Shown: one piece after another, positions 37,894 to 47,582 of the stretch
Numbering within the stretch: position 1 is the first letter of the stretch
Layout: each line of letters opens with the position of its first letter
Origin: an uncultured Deferribacteres bacterium
GTDB lineage: Bacteria > Zhuqueibacterota > JdFR-76 > DREG01
Direction of reading: 5' to 3'
DNA length: 64,000 nt
Assembly: GCA_913009825.1 (NCBI GenBank)
Contig: CAJVYQ010000025.1
Location: 1-64,000, forward strand
Made by a program: the position numbers and the translations under genes
Notes under the pieces: model-generated
Databases searched by the model: none
The model's input: the letters and a program-made list of their open reading frames with translations, nothing else
What the model was told of the DNA's origin: nothing

Positions 37894-38449
37894 CAATGTT
37901 GTTGACTTAAGAAAGATTCTCTTATAAATCATTAACAATTGCCAATTATCAATTAACAATTGTTTTTAATTGTGAATAATCAATTGATAATTGCCAATGA
38001 AAATATTTTTTTACCTCCTTAACCCGGGATATTCACAAGTTTTGTTGGGATAAACCTTAACCTGTTTATATATCACATGTTAAGCAGTTGTTTACACAAA
38101 AAACAAATTTCTAAACGCAGAGTTCGCAAAGGACGCAGAGAATGGCGATTTATCTTCACCAATACTTCCCTGTTGATAACTGTCTCTTATAGTATCAAAT
38201 AGTTAAGTTTTTCTCTGCGTAACTCTGCGGTCTCGGCGAACTCTGCGTTAAATATCTTTATAACCTAAATTGAGCGATTCATAGCTTGAAACAACCACCC
38301 AACTAGTTTTGTCATTCTGCCTGCCCGACGAACCGCAGGCGGGAAAGAATCTTGTTAGTTTTGTGCACTAAACCAACAAGATTCCTACGGAATGACATTA
38401 GAATCGCTCAATTTAGGTATAAATAATTCAGGTTAAGTCAACAACATTG
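37894..38449. repeat. 556 bp unit with perfect 17-base terminal inverted repeats
   Basis: Left end CAATGTTGTTGACTTAA at 37894-37910 and right end TTAAGTCAACAACATTG at 38433-38449 are exact inverse complements. It has no ORF and encloses the AACGCAGAG hairpins and the 156 bp element at 38263. Could be a composite of nested non-autonomous elements. Confidence 0.65.
38263..38418. repeat. 156 bp inverted-repeat element, AATTGAGCGATTC family, copy 2
   Basis: Ends ACCTAAATTGAGCGATTC and GAATCGCTCAATTTAGGT. Inverse-complement copy of 7367-7522 with few differences. Confidence 0.85.
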
Positions 38450-38595
38450 CCCTCAAAGGGGGACTATTGGATTCCCCCCTTGAGGGGGGTGTAATATAAC
38501 TCCTAAAATAATGACAGACAAAAAAAACAAACCCCAAAAGGCAATCCAGGGGTGTAAAAAACCTTCCAAAATAATTACCCTTTTATGAAAATAAA

Positions 38596-39882
38596 CTACA
38601 ACAATTGTGCAACTACCTTTTTATGCACTGCCAATGTCCGGTCAAGATCATCCTGAGAATGTGCCAGCGAAACAAAAGTGGCTTCAAATTGAGATGGAGC
38701 AAGATAGATACCGTTTTCCAACATGAATTTGTGGTATTTTGCAAACAATGCTGTGTCCGATTTTGTTGCTTCCGTATAATTGGTAACCGGATCGGGATTG
38801 AAGAAAAAACAACCCATGGATTCAATGGAATTGCCGGCAAAAGGGATATCGAAACAGACGAAATTCTCCGTCATACCGATGAATAAATAATCCGATTTTT
38901 TACACAGTTTGGCATAAACATTTTCTTGTTGTAAAATTTCCAACGTAGTCAGACCTGCGGTCAGGGCAAGGGGATTTCCCGATAGAGTTCCTGCCTGATA
39001 AACCGGGCCTTCGGGGGCCAGCATCTGCATGATCTCTTTTTTGCCGCCGTAAGCGCCCACCGGCAAACCGCCGCCGATAATTTTTCCCAGCGTTGTCAAA
39101 TCGGGCTTTACATCAAAATATGCCTGCGCGCCGCCCAGAGCGACACGGAATCCGGTGATCACTTCATCGAAAATGAGCAGAATGTTGTATTGATCCGCTA
39201 ATTTACGAAGATTTTGCAGAAACTCCAATTCAGGCAAAACTACGCCCATATTGCCGGCCACAGGCTCAACGATGATGGCGGCGATCTGCTCCGGAAATTG
39301 TTCTACAAGATTTTCGACGCTTGCCAAATTATTGTACTCGGCGTTGAGTGTATCTGCGGCGGTTGATTGCGGCACACCGGGCGTGCTTGGCACACCCAGC
39401 GTTGTGGCGCCGGAGCCGGCCTGTATCAGGAAACTGTCGCCGTGTCCGTGATAACAACCGGCAAATTTGATGATTTTATCCCGTTTTGTGTAAGCGCGGG
39501 CCAGGCGAACGGCGCTCATGGTCGCTTCGGTGCCGGAATTGACCATGCGTACCATCTCCACGCCGGGCACCAGTTCGCAAATTTTTTGTGCCATTTTCAC
39601 TTCAGCTTCGCAATTGGCGCCGTAGCTGGTGCCGTTTTCCGCTGCTTTTTGCACCGCTTCGATTATCCGCGGATGCGCGTGTCCCAGAATCATGGGGCCC
39701 CAGGAAGCGACGTAATCGATGTATTGGTTACCGTCGACATCCCAAATTTTGCTCCCTTCAGCCCGGGCGATGAAAGGCGGCGTTCCGCCAACCGATTTAA
39801 ATGCCCTGACCGGTGAGTTCACTCCGCCGGGAATGTATTGTGTCGCTTCATCGAACAATCTTTTACTGTTTTCTGATTTCAT
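38596..39882 (-). CDS. hemL: Glutamate-1-semialdehyde 2,1-aminomutase
   Basis: 428 residues, AGGA before ATG. A PLP enzyme converting glutamate-1-semialdehyde to 5-aminolevulinate. Hallmarks: YIPGGVNSPVRAFKSVGGTP, NSGTEATMSAVRLARAYTKR, FAGCYHGHGDSFLIQAGSG, FDEVITGFRVALGGAQ and PLP-lysine region TTLGKIIGGGLPVGAYGG. Full length. Lies between hemB copy 2 and hemA on the same strand. Confidence 0.95.
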   Translation of the reverse strand: MKSENSKRLFDEATQYIPGGVNSPVRAFKSVGGTPPFIARAEGSKIWDVDGNQYIDYVASWGPMILGHAHPRIIEAVQKAAENGTSYGANCEAEVKMAQKICELVPGVEMVRMVNSGTEATMSAVRLARAYTKRDKIIKFAGCYHGHGDSFLIQAGSGATTLGVPSTPGVPQSTAADTLNAEYNNLASVENLVEQFPEQIAAIIVEPVAGNMGVVLPELEFLQNLRKLADQYNILLIFDEVITGFRVALGGAQAYFDVKPDLTTLGKIIGGGLPVGAYGGKKEIMQMLAPEGPVYQAGTLSGNPLALTAGLTTLEILQQENVYAKLCKKSDYLFIGMTENFVCFDIPFAGNSIESMGCFFFNPDPVTNYTEATKSDTALFAKYHKFMLENGIYLAPSQFEATFVSLAHSQDDLDRTLAVHKKVVAQLL

Positions 39883-40363
39883 CGTTTATTCCTGATTTGA
39901 TTTTAAGTTACATTTTATTTCTTTGAAAAAGCAGATAGTCCGTTATCAGCATATATCTACTCAAACATGCCATTTCCCGCCTGCGCGGGCAGGCCTGTCT
40001 GCACAGGCAGGCGAATCCCGATTCATCGGGATGAAGTCGAAGTAAATTAACGTGTTAAACAGATTTCTCCGTACCTGATCACAGGAGGTGAGTAACCTGA
40101 AAAAACCGTTAAAACGGTTCCGGAATATTTTTTATCCGCCAGCCCACGACTTAAGTCGTGGGCTAAAACAGCAAAAAACGTAACAACCGCTTCAGCGGTT
40201 TAAAAAAGCTGCATATTTACTCCGTGATCGGTTGCATTTCTCCCTTCAGTTGGTAAACAAAAACGGGTATTTTGGGTCAAACATTAATTATTTTCGTATG
40301 CACGAAACTTGTCCGGTTTTCCTGTTTGTGAAATTCGCGTAATTCGCGCGCGCAGAATATTTA
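39883..40363. other. Repeat-rich gap between hemB copy 2 and hemL
   Basis: No gene. 39975-40070 has CCCGCCTGCGCGGGCAGGCC, CCCGATTCATCGGG and GTTAAACAGATTTCTCC, fragments of the GTGTCTGTCC-family interior. 40141-40164 is the 24-base palindrome with halves AGCCCACGACTT/AAGTCGTGGGCT, followed by AACCGCTTCAGCGGTT. Confidence 0.6.
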
Positions 40364-41332
40364 TCACAGCAATCTCGCCGCATCTTTGGCAAAATAAGTT
40401 AAAATCAAATCGGCGCCGGCCCGTTTGATAGAGGTGAGCGCTTCCAGCATCACTCTTTCTTCATCGATCCATCCTTTTTGCCCTGCCGCTTTAATCATGG
40501 CAAATTCTCCGCTAACATTGTAGGCGGCGGTTGGCACACGGAATTTTTCCTTCACCCGGCGGATGATATCCAGATAGGGGAGTGCCGGTTTCACCATAAC
40601 CATGTCTGCGCCCTCCAGGATATCCAATTCCACTTCACGGATGGCTTCATCACCATTGGCCGGATCCATCTGGTAGCTGCGCCGGTCGCCAAACGCCGGT
40701 GCGGAATCTGCTGCATCACGAAAAGGTCCGTAAAATGCGGAGGCAAATTTTGCCGCATAAGCCAGGATCGGCAGATGGCTGAAACCGTTTTTATCCAGAG
40801 CGCTGCGAATGGCGGCCACGCGTCCGTCCATCATATCCGATGGCGCCACAATATCCGCACCGGCCCTGGCATGGGACACCGCCATTTTCCCCAGCCATTC
40901 CAGCGTCGAATCATTATCCACGTCGTTGCCGATGACATGACCGCAATGGCCGTGACCGGTATATTCGCAAAAACAGACATCGGTAATCACTGTCAAATTG
41001 GGAACCTTCTTTTTCAGCGCCCGTACCGCAATCTGGATAATGCCGTCATCGGCGATTCCTTCCGAGCCCAATTCATCTTTGTGAGCGGGAATACCGAACA
41101 GGATCACGGCCGGAATACCCAGTTTAACCACTTCCCGGCACTCTTTCACCAGTTCATCGACGGAAAAACGATAATTTCCCGGCATGGATGGAATCTCTTT
41201 TTTCACTCCTTCGCCATGTTGGACAAAAAGAGGAAAGATGAAGTCGTCCACCGAAAGTACGGTTTCGCGAACCATTCTTCTGAGAGTTTCGGTTTTTCTG
41301 AGCCGGCGCATGCGGGTAATTGGAAATGACAT
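40364..41332 (-). CDS. hemB: Porphobilinogen synthase, copy 2
   Basis: 322 residues, with AAGGAG 10 bases before ATG. All catalytic features are kept: [48 protein letters not shown] and the Zn-site [14 protein letters not shown]. About 90 percent identical to the copy at 31734, with differences concentrated at both ends and in loops. Both copies look functional. It probably belonged with the hemC/cobA-hemD block at 44.4-46.9 kb before the toxin-antitoxin and cassette-like genes were inserted between them. Confidence 0.94.
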   Translation of the reverse strand: MSFPITRMRRLRKTETLRRMVRETVLSVDDFIFPLFVQHGEGVKKEIPSMPGNYRFSVDELVKECREVVKLGIPAVILFGIPAHKDELGSEGIADDGIIQIAVRALKKKVPNLTVITDVCFCEYTGHGHCGHVIGNDVDNDSTLEWLGKMAVSHARAGADIVAPSDMMDGRVAAIRSALDKNGFSHLPILAYAAKFASAFYGPFRDAADSAPAFGDRRSYQMDPANGDEAIREVELDILEGADMVMVKPALPYLDIIRRVKEKFRVPTAAYNVSGEFAMIKAAGQKGWIDEERVMLEALTSIKRAGADLILTYFAKDAARLL

Positions 41333-41712
41333 TTTAAGTTCTCCTTTTTAACGGAAATTCTGTAGGCGATTCGGCATTTCGCTCTACGATTGTTCATTGT
41401 ATGTCATAATTATTATAACATTGCAGTTAAGCTGCCGTGCCAAGTTTAAGCGACTTAAAACGTACGATTCTTGCCCGCGTGGCACGGTCAGCTTGACCTG
41501 GTGGTTCTACATTTTTATCTTTTTTCTCAACGGTTTGGGCTATGAAGCGTGTGAGGTTTTTGAAACAACTATCTTTCATTTTACTACAATATTTATTGGG
41601 TGTTCAGAAATTCTGTATAACTTCTACACCCGCCATGCTTTATTAGCCTTTGTTATGGGCTGGGCTTTCATTTTTTCTTTGAATGTGCAATATATGCAAT
41701 TATTGTGCAATG
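41333..41712. other. Gap with an imperfect inverted repeat
   Basis: 41428-41443 (TTAAGCTGCCGTGCCA) and 41480-41496 (TGGCACGGTCAGCTTGA) are inverse complements with a one-base bulge. No T-run follows. The rest is AT-rich; an open frame at 41397-41750 has no recognisable family and is not called. Confidence 0.5.
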
Positions 41713-42288
41713 TCATTTTTTTAATTCATAAAAACTTCCTGCTCCTTTAAGATATGAATTGTCGGTAAGTTTCAAATTTTCAAGAACATTCTCATTGCTT
41801 TCAGTCAATATGCTTTCATCGATTTTTTTGCTATTGACAGCTCTTTTTTTGAAAAAATCAAAAGTTTCACTTTTTAATTCTGTAACTGAAATATTAGGGA
41901 CAGGAACTCCATCCCAGGTTTTCACTTTCTTTTCAAGTAAAAATTTGTCTAATGCCGCACCTTTTAATTCCTGTTTGGTACTTCCGCTTCTGTAATGATA
42001 TTGTCCTTTGTAATTGACGGGGAAAGGTTGTGGTTCAACAATTATTTCAATAAAGTCGCTATTTTCTGTTTTGTATAGATCAACATTTACTATGATACCC
42101 AAAATATCTTTTACTTTATTCGGGATATCTTCAAGAAGTCTTCTCGAGTTTTTAAGTCCTACAATTTCACCTTTGCCATTTTTACCGACGATTATTTTTC
42201 CGCCGTTAGCATTTGCAAACCCGCAGATCCATTTCAGATATTCGTCTTTCCAAATTTCTTTCCATTCAATATTTTGATTTTCTTGCAT
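41713..42288 (-). CDS. AlbA_2/Schlafen-type DNA-binding domain protein, C-terminally truncated
   Basis: 191 residues. The N-terminal ~110 residues match the Schlafen AlbA_2 (divergent AAA_4) domain: EWKEIWKDEYLKWICGFANA, NANGGKIIVGKNGKGEIVGL, IIVEPQPFPVNYKGQYHYRS, GSTKQELKGAALDKFL. Family members are usually 350-550 residues and continue after NLKLTxNxYLKRAAILLF. Here the frame breaks to NLKLTDNSYLKGAGSFYELK and stops, so the protein is probably a truncated remnant. AT-rich relative to the haem genes around it, consistent with transfer. May have been a regulatory or defence-associated protein. Confidence 0.7.
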   Translation of the reverse strand: MQENQNIEWKEIWKDEYLKWICGFANANGGKIIVGKNGKGEIVGLKNSRRLLEDIPNKVKDILGIIVNVDLYKTENSDFIEIIVEPQPFPVNYKGQYHYRSGSTKQELKGAALDKFLLEKKVKTWDGVPVPNISVTELKSETFDFFKKRAVNSKKIDESILTESNENVLENLKLTDNSYLKGAGSFYELKK

Positions 42289-42372
42289 TTAAATCTCTTT
42301 TCTCACAAAAATATTGTTTTTATGTCGGGTTAAGGAATAATTACACTGTTTTATTTCTGTTTTCTTCGCCTT

Positions 42373-42508
42373 GCCTATAACGGTGAGTATATGAAAAGTT
42401 GCCGATTTCGAGGCACTCATTTTTCAATTTATGATGAAGTTGAAATGTGCTGCAATGCTTGATTTTACTGCTATTTCGGCAATTTTTTATATACATTGTT
42501 GTAGGGCG
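42373..42508 (-). repeat. Integron attC-like cruciform site
   Basis: 136 bases with imperfect inverted arms: GCCTATAACG...TATATGAAAAGTTGCCGA against the complement of TCGGCAATTTTTTATATACA followed by TTGTTGTAGGGCG. On the minus strand it starts TACAAC and ends GTTATAG, as expected for attC R-double-prime and R-prime boxes. An internal hairpin (CATTTTTCAA/TTGAAATG) and unpaired bases are also typical. It begins 5 bases after the stop of the gene at 42513, the normal position in a gene cassette. No integrase is in the window. Confidence 0.5.
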
Positions 42509-42512
42509 TTTT

Positions 42513-43484
42513 TTATTCATTCTCATTTATTTCAATCATAATTGTAGAAACTCCACCACCATTATCATCAATTCTATAATTGTCATTGTTGTCAATGTAA
42601 TTATCACCACCGCTTTCATTAAATTCATTTCTAATATCAGAATAATATGAGTTATAGTTTTCTGTATTTAGAAAACAACACCCATCAAAATTGATAGAAG
42701 TTTTTCGCGGAAAACGACCTAATCCAGCATTCTTTCTTCTTGTCATCTTATTTTTAGAAATAGAAAGCAAGTCCCAAATCATTTTTGACCAGTCTTCTGT
42801 TATAGATGCTTTATCGCTTATCGTTCTTCCAGTTGCAAACATTAGAAAGTTTAATATTTCATTTGTAAAATCACTATAAATGGATATTAAATTGTCAGGA
42901 ATAGCACAACCGAATGCAAATGTTCCATCTAATCCTAAAGTCAAAAATGGGTCGGGGTCAATTAGCAAATATCTTGCACCTTGTGTTACACATTTTGGGT
43001 GAATATCTATTGTTTTTCCATTTAAGGCATTGGCTCGCAAATATTTAAACTTTGGCCATTTTGTATATAATTCTAATTGATGCAACTCATTACTTGAAAT
43101 TTTGAAATTTTGTCTACTTGTTTTTTTTACTTGAAGAAGTAATGAATTTATAGTTGTCTTACCATAAAGGTCTGTGTATTTAAAAACAAAGAGTATGTCT
43201 CCTAATTCAGGGTTCTTGGCTTGTCCAAAATCAACGATAGGTTTTTGATGGCAATAAACACTGGCTAAACCTATTTGCAATTTAGGATGTAAGATAAGTT
43301 TTAATATTGTATGAAGTTCTTGTGTCCAATTCAAAGTCAAGTCAGCAATAAAATCTGGTTCTTCTGCTGAATTTCCTAAAAAAGCACATCTTTGATGAGT
43401 TCTGATTATACTCTTTGTCAGAGAATTATGTATCAAATTCTCTAATGAAGTTCTATTGGATATGATGTTGTTAATTAGTATCAT
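42513..43484 (-). CDS. Unknown 323-residue protein, possible restriction-endonuclease-like fold
   Basis: I do not recognise the family. The central part, PELGDILFVFKYTD then ~10 residues later SLLLQVKKTSRQ, resembles the D...(E/Q)xK core of PD-(D/E)xK nucleases. A downstream region (ELYTKWPKFKY) and a C-terminal acidic low-complexity run (GGDNYIDNNDNYRIDDNGGG) follow. AT-rich, no signal peptide or membrane segment. Followed directly by an attC-like hairpin, so it may be a cassette gene. It sits beside a Schlafen-type remnant and a toxin-antitoxin pair, a context that suits a defence function; this is inference. Confidence 0.6.
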   Translation of the reverse strand: MILINNIISNRTSLENLIHNSLTKSIIRTHQRCAFLGNSAEEPDFIADLTLNWTQELHTILKLILHPKLQIGLASVYCHQKPIVDFGQAKNPELGDILFVFKYTDLYGKTTINSLLLQVKKTSRQNFKISSNELHQLELYTKWPKFKYLRANALNGKTIDIHPKCVTQGARYLLIDPDPFLTLGLDGTFAFGCAIPDNLISIYSDFTNEILNFLMFATGRTISDKASITEDWSKMIWDLLSISKNKMTRRKNAGLGRFPRKTSINFDGCCFLNTENYNSYYSDIRNEFNESGGDNYIDNNDNYRIDDNGGGVSTIMIEINENE

Positions 43485-43735
43485 ATTTTGTCTTTCTTAA
43501 ATGCTGCCAACTATTGTGTAAATGCCATTGTGTTTATTCCACCAAATTGGCAAGCTAAACGCAATTGTGTATATTTTTCTTTTACAAGCATCTTCTATGT
43601 ATAACATACACTTAAACAGGATAAACAATACAGACGGGATAAATGGTTTTTATCTTGCTGATCATGTTTTTCTTGTCTAATATTTGCAAAAACCGGAACA
43701 GGTTGGGCGCTATCCCGAAAGAATGGTTAACTTCC

Positions 43736-44074
43736 CTACCTGCCGATGATTTCATTCAATCCATCAATGATGCTATTCAGTTCTTCGGGCTCGACATGAC
43801 TAATGTAATTACCAATTCTTTTTATGGATAGGGTCCGGATTTGGCTGATTTTCACCCATGATTTTTTTGGCAAATCAGGCGAAGAAAGTTCATAAGTAAG
43901 TGGAAATCCGGCTTTTTGAGAATTGCTTGTAATAGCTAAACCAATTATTGTTCCGGAACGTTCGTTGAATACATTTTCACTGATTATCAGAACCGGCCTG
44001 AAACCCGCTTGCTCATTTCCAACTGCCGGATTCGGATTTGCCCAAAATATATCTCCCCTTAATATTCTGGCCAT
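43736..44074 (-). CDS. mazF: MazF/PemK-family toxin (endoribonuclease)
   Basis: 112 residues. [54 protein letters not shown] and [20 protein letters not shown] match the MazF/PemK SH3-like barrel, including the conserved GxRPVLI and QIRTLS strands. It cleaves mRNA at short motifs when released from its antitoxin. The start overlaps the antitoxin gene by 16 bases, as is usual for the family. Confidence 0.92.
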   Translation of the reverse strand: MARILRGDIFWANPNPAVGNEQAGFRPVLIISENVFNERSGTIIGLAITSNSQKAGFPLTYELSSPDLPKKSWVKISQIRTLSIKRIGNYISHVEPEELNSIIDGLNEIIGR

Positions 44075-44304
44075 GCATCAGCCTCCACATCCATTCCTTC
44101 CTCTGCAAGATTGGTTTCCTCCGCAGGATTTAATTTGGCACATTCGCGGGCCAGACGACTTTTTGATATTCTCTCAATTTTTTCTTTCACAGCTTCCTGG
44201 ATAGCACGGCTGCGATTGGGAAAAATCTTTTTTCTCACCATTCCATCAATTTCTTTCAGAATATTTTCATCAATGGATATTGCAATTTTGGCTGCCGGCA
44301 TCAT
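44059..44304 (-). CDS. mazE: Ribbon-helix-helix antitoxin partnered with MazF
   Basis: 81 residues, GAGG just before [41 protein letters not shown] is a ribbon-helix-helix DNA-binding unit (CopG/MazE type). The acidic C-terminus ([17 protein letters not shown]) is the likely toxin-neutralising tail. It autoregulates the pair from the promoter just upstream. First gene of a two-gene operon inserted between hemB copy 2 and cobA-hemD copy 2. Confidence 0.88.
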   Translation of the reverse strand: MMPAAKIAISIDENILKEIDGMVRKKIFPNRSRAIQEAVKEKIERISKSRLARECAKLNPAEETNLAEEGMDVEADAWPEY

Positions 44305-44330
44305 TCATCCTCAATATTGGTTTTTAGTAT

Positions 44331-44359
44331 ACAATATAAAAAAGTAATACAAATTTCAA
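44331..44359 (-). promoter_or_regulatory. Putative sigma-70-type promoter of the toxin-antitoxin operon
   Basis: On the minus strand TTGAAA (44354-44359), 17 bases, then TATTGT (44331-44336). GTATAC overlaps just downstream and could be an operator for the RHH antitoxin. Confidence 0.4.
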
Positions 44360-44410
44360 TACCAAAAGTTTAGAATCATAGCTCTGCGTTCTTTTTTTGC
44401 GAAGACAACA

Positions 44411-45949
44411 TTACTTCCGATAATAATCAACAATCTCCTTCACCAATCCCGGAATCGTGTATTCATTCGGCATCAGGCGGCAACTCAGGCCGAATTTTTC
44501 GGCTGTTTTTTTTGTGATGGAACCGATACAGGCAATGGCAACATCCGGCAAATTCCGCATTTCCCGTTCACCGATCAGGGTGACAAAATTTTTCACCGTT
44601 GAAGAACTGGTGAATGTAATCAGGTCGATTTCTCCCTTTTGGATTTTTTCCGTCAGATCTTTGCGCTGTTCCGTTTCAACAACGGTTCGGTAAGCGGTAA
44701 TTTCTTTGACGATGGCGCCGGCACGCGATAGTTCATCAACTAAAATGCTGCGGGCCTCTTCGGCGCGGGGGAGAAGAAACCGCTTCCCGGTAATTGAACC
44801 CTGCCGCCGGATCGCTTCCAGCAACGATTCGGCGACAAATTTTGGCGGCTGCAGATCCGGAAAAATGCCGTTTTGGCGCAGTCGCTCGCCAGTTGCCGGA
44901 CCGATGGCGGCAATTTTCACTGGGTGCAAATACCGGCAATCATGCTCTTTTGCCTTTAACCGCTCCAGAAAAAACTGCACGCCGTTAACGCTGGTAAACA
45001 GAAGCCAATCGAATCCGGAAATCCTGTCAATGGCTTCGTCCAGCGCTTGCCGGGAATGGGGCGGTTCAATGCGAATGGTGGGAAACTGAAGCACATCCGC
45101 ACCCAGTTCGCGCAATTGGGCATCCAGTTCGCTGTTTTGCGCCCGCGCCCGGGTGATGACAATTCTTTTGCCAAACAACGGTTTTTTTTCAAACCAATTC
45201 ATTTTTTCCCGGTAACGCACCACTTCTCCGACAATGATGAGGGCCGGCGCCTGAAACTTCTTTTCCTGCGCCAGTCTTGCAATTGTATCCAGTTTACCGG
45301 TGATGGTTTGCTGTCGCGGCAGCGTACCCCAGCGCACCAGCGCAACCGGCGTGTCGGGCGCTTTGCCGTGTTTCATCAGGTTTTGGCAAATGACCGGCAA
45401 ATTTTTTATCCCCATGTAAAAAATGAGCGTTCCCTGCATTCCCGCAATTGCCGGCCAGTTCAAACCGGATTCCGGTTTTGTCGGGTCTTCATGCCCGGTG
45501 ATGAATGAGACGGAAGTTGCGTCGCCTCTTTGGGTTGCCGGAATCCCGGCGTAGCTTAAAGCGGCAATGCCGGCCGTGATGCCCGGAACCACTTCAAAAT
45601 CGATTCCCGCATCGTAAAACGCCAGCACCTCTTCGCCGCCGCGTCCGAAAATGAAGGGATCGCCTCCTTTCAGACGAACCGTCAGTCTTTGTTCCCGTGC
45701 CTTTTCAATCAACAGGTCATTGATTTCGTTCTGCGGCAGCGTGTGTGTGCCCGCCTTTTTACCCACATAAATGAGTTCCGCATCCGGTTGGCAATGAGCT
45801 AAAATCCGTTCGTTTGCCAGGTGGTCATAGACTACCACGTCGGCTCTTTGCAGATAATCGACCGCCTTCAGTGTCAGCAAAGCCGGATCTCCGGGGCCTG
45901 CGCCGACCAGCACAACTTTTGCCCGGTTATTTTTAAGTGTTTTTGCCAT
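44411..45949 (-). CDS. cobA-hemD: Fused uroporphyrinogen-III C-methyltransferase / uroporphyrinogen-III synthase, copy 2
   Basis: 512 residues from ATG 45949, which overlaps the hemC stop by 17 bases; a frame extending to 45985 lies inside hemC. CobA half: VVLVGAGPGDPALLTLKAVD, TVRLKGGDPFIFGRGGEEVL, VVPGITAGIAALSYAGIPAT. HemD half: GKRIVITRARAQNSELDAQL, LFTSVNGVQFF, LPRAEEARSILVDEL, ITFTSSSTVKNF. Makes precorrin-2 from hydroxymethylbilane. More diverged from copy 1 than the two hemB copies are from each other, yet ordinarily terminated. Confidence 0.92.
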   Translation of the reverse strand: MAKTLKNNRAKVVLVGAGPGDPALLTLKAVDYLQRADVVVYDHLANERILAHCQPDAELIYVGKKAGTHTLPQNEINDLLIEKAREQRLTVRLKGGDPFIFGRGGEEVLAFYDAGIDFEVVPGITAGIAALSYAGIPATQRGDATSVSFITGHEDPTKPESGLNWPAIAGMQGTLIFYMGIKNLPVICQNLMKHGKAPDTPVALVRWGTLPRQQTITGKLDTIARLAQEKKFQAPALIIVGEVVRYREKMNWFEKKPLFGKRIVITRARAQNSELDAQLRELGADVLQFPTIRIEPPHSRQALDEAIDRISGFDWLLFTSVNGVQFFLERLKAKEHDCRYLHPVKIAAIGPATGERLRQNGIFPDLQPPKFVAESLLEAIRRQGSITGKRFLLPRAEEARSILVDELSRAGAIVKEITAYRTVVETEQRKDLTEKIQKGEIDLITFTSSSTVKNFVTLIGEREMRNLPDVAIACIGSITKKTAEKFGLSCRLMPNEYTIPGLVKEIVDYYRK

Positions 45950-46868
45950 AAATTTCAGCCAAAATGGTTTTTGCACCCAGGTCAATTAATTTCTGCGCCA
46001 AACCGGTTCCTATCATTTTTGCATCTTCACTATTCCCGTGCAATTTTTTGCGAAGGTACTTATTTGCATTAAGATCTGAAATGAATCCTTCAATATATAA
46101 GTGGTTCTCTTCGATCGTCGCCAAAGCTCCCACCGGCACCTGGCAGCCGCCTTCCAGTTCGGCCAAAAAAGCGCGCTCTGCCGTCACGGCGGCAAAGGTT
46201 TCCGTGTGATATAACGGTTGCAGTAATTTTCGCATGCGGGGATCGTCTTCTCTGATTTCCACCGCCAGAGCGCCCTGGGCCACAGCGGGCAGCATCCTTT
46301 GTGCCGGGATGATCTCCGTAATCCTTTCGCTCAGCCCCAGACGCAGCAAGCCTGCCGCCGCTAAAAGCATCCCGTCATAATCGGATTCCTTCAGTTTACG
46401 CAGCCGGGTATCCAGATTGCCGCGCATATCGACAATGTTGATATCGGGACGCAGGTGGAGGATGTTCACTCTTCTCCGTAAGCTTGAAGTTGCCAGTGTG
46501 GCGTTTTCCGGCAGTTGGTCAAAAGCGGAATATTTGTACGATACAAACGAATCCCGGGGGTCTTCGCGCTGTAAAACCGCACCGATGGTGAGTTCGGCGG
46601 GCAATGCTGTGGGCAGGTCTTTCATGCTGTGCACGGCAAGATCGATCTCCTTGCGTAAAAGAGCGTGCTCAATCTCTTTGGTGAATAATCCTTTATCGCC
46701 AATCTTTGCCGGCGGCGTGTCCTGAATCAGATCGCCGCTGGTTTTGATCACCCGGATTTCAAATTCCATATCCGGATATTCCCGGTGCAGAAGCGATTTT
46801 ATATGCTCCGCCTGCCACAACGCCAGCTTACTGCCCCGGGAACCGATCACCGTTTTTTGCCTGTTCAT
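45933..46868 (-). CDS. hemC: Hydroxymethylbilane synthase (porphobilinogen deaminase)
   Basis: 311 residues from ATG 46868 (GGAG 8 bases upstream; a GTG two codons earlier is less well placed). VIGSRGSKLALWQAEHIKSL, IKTSGDLIQDTPPAKIGDKG, VHSMKDLPTALPAE, TSSLRRRVNILHLRPDINIV and the dipyrromethane-binding Cys in LAELEGGCQVPVGALA are all present. Polymerises four porphobilinogen to hydroxymethylbilane. The only intact hemC in the window; its duplicate at 35684 is decayed. Confidence 0.94.
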   Translation of the reverse strand: MNRQKTVIGSRGSKLALWQAEHIKSLLHREYPDMEFEIRVIKTSGDLIQDTPPAKIGDKGLFTKEIEHALLRKEIDLAVHSMKDLPTALPAELTIGAVLQREDPRDSFVSYKYSAFDQLPENATLATSSLRRRVNILHLRPDINIVDMRGNLDTRLRKLKESDYDGMLLAAAGLLRLGLSERITEIIPAQRMLPAVAQGALAVEIREDDPRMRKLLQPLYHTETFAAVTAERAFLAELEGGCQVPVGALATIEENHLYIEGFISDLNANKYLRKKLHGNSEDAKMIGTGLAQKLIDLGAKTILAEIYGKNT

Positions 46869-47265
46869 CCGCACTCCGTAAAGGGTTGATTCTGTTTAGT
46901 AACAAATCACAGGGATATGCAAGCGTATTTCTCACAAACCGCTAAAGCGGTTAAAGGAACTTTTTTCATTTTAGCCCACGACTTAAGTCGTGGGCTAACG
47001 CATTGATATTAATTGTAACCGTTTTAACGGTTTTGATGGCTTTCAATATCCTGGGATTGGTTGCTCTGTTTTGTTGATGACTTTTACTTCAAGGATGAAG
47101 CCGGATTTCTCCAATCAAGGAATCTTTTTTCTCCTCTTCTCTGAGCCGTTACGTTTTAAATGGCTCACATATCTTTCCAATTTATAAATAGTCGAGCTAT
47201 GAATCAAGATTATTCTCCGGTTTTTTGTTATTCATTAGTTTTGGGTGGATTATTGCAATCGGCAA

Positions 47266-47300
47266 AAGCTGACCTTCCTGAAGAAGGTCAGCTTCTTTTA
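47266..47300. terminator. Strong hairpin with T-tails, terminator-like
   Basis: Perfect 12-base stem AAGCTGACCTTC/GAAGGTCAGCTT with a five-base loop, then CTTTTATT on the plus strand and TTTTG on the minus strand. No gene directly upstream on either strand within 350 bases. Confidence 0.5.
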
Positions 47301-47411
47301 TTCGTGAGGACAAGCTTCGCGGGAATGACAGAAAAAGAGAGTTTTTGTTCAAACACTAATTAAATTCTCATACTAAAAATATTTTTCGTGTATTTCGTGG
47401 GCTGAATAACT

Positions 47412-47582
47412 ATTTAGAGTCTGTCCGAAAATTCCCGTTTTATCATTTCGACCGAAGGGAGAAATCTGTTTAACCTATTGATTTATTGTGGTATACAGAT
47501 TCCTCGACTTCGTCCCGATAAAAACCATCGGGACTCCGCTCGGAATGACAAGTTTTACCGGTTTTTGGACAGACAATATTTA
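47412..47582. repeat. GTGTCTGTCC-family inverted-repeat element, copy c
   Basis: Starts TTTAGAGTCTGTCCGAAAAT, ends TTTTTGGACAGACAATATTT. Interior matches copy b (GAGAAATCTGTTTAACC, TACAGATTCCTC, CCGATAAAAACCATCGGGAC). Confidence 0.8.

Larger units (their letters stand above)
37423..38595. other. 1.2 kb gene-free gap between hemL and hemA
   Basis: No convincing ORF. 37931-37996 is a run of AT palindromes (AATTGTTAATTGATAATTGG types). 38112-38256 holds AACGCAGAG hairpin repeats. 38263-38418 and the enclosing 37894-38449 inverted-repeat unit are listed separately. 38456-38490 has a G/C-rich hairpin (CCTCAAAGGGGG/CCCCCTTGAGG). Confidence 0.6.

Noticed and set aside
41478-41496. TGGCACG resembling a sigma-54 -24 box on the plus strand
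   Set aside because: It is one arm of an inverted repeat and has no TTGC at the right spacing.
41397-41750. 117-codon plus-strand ORF behind hemB copy 2
   Set aside because: It spans an imperfect inverted repeat, overlaps the Schlafen-type gene on the other strand and has no recognisable domain.
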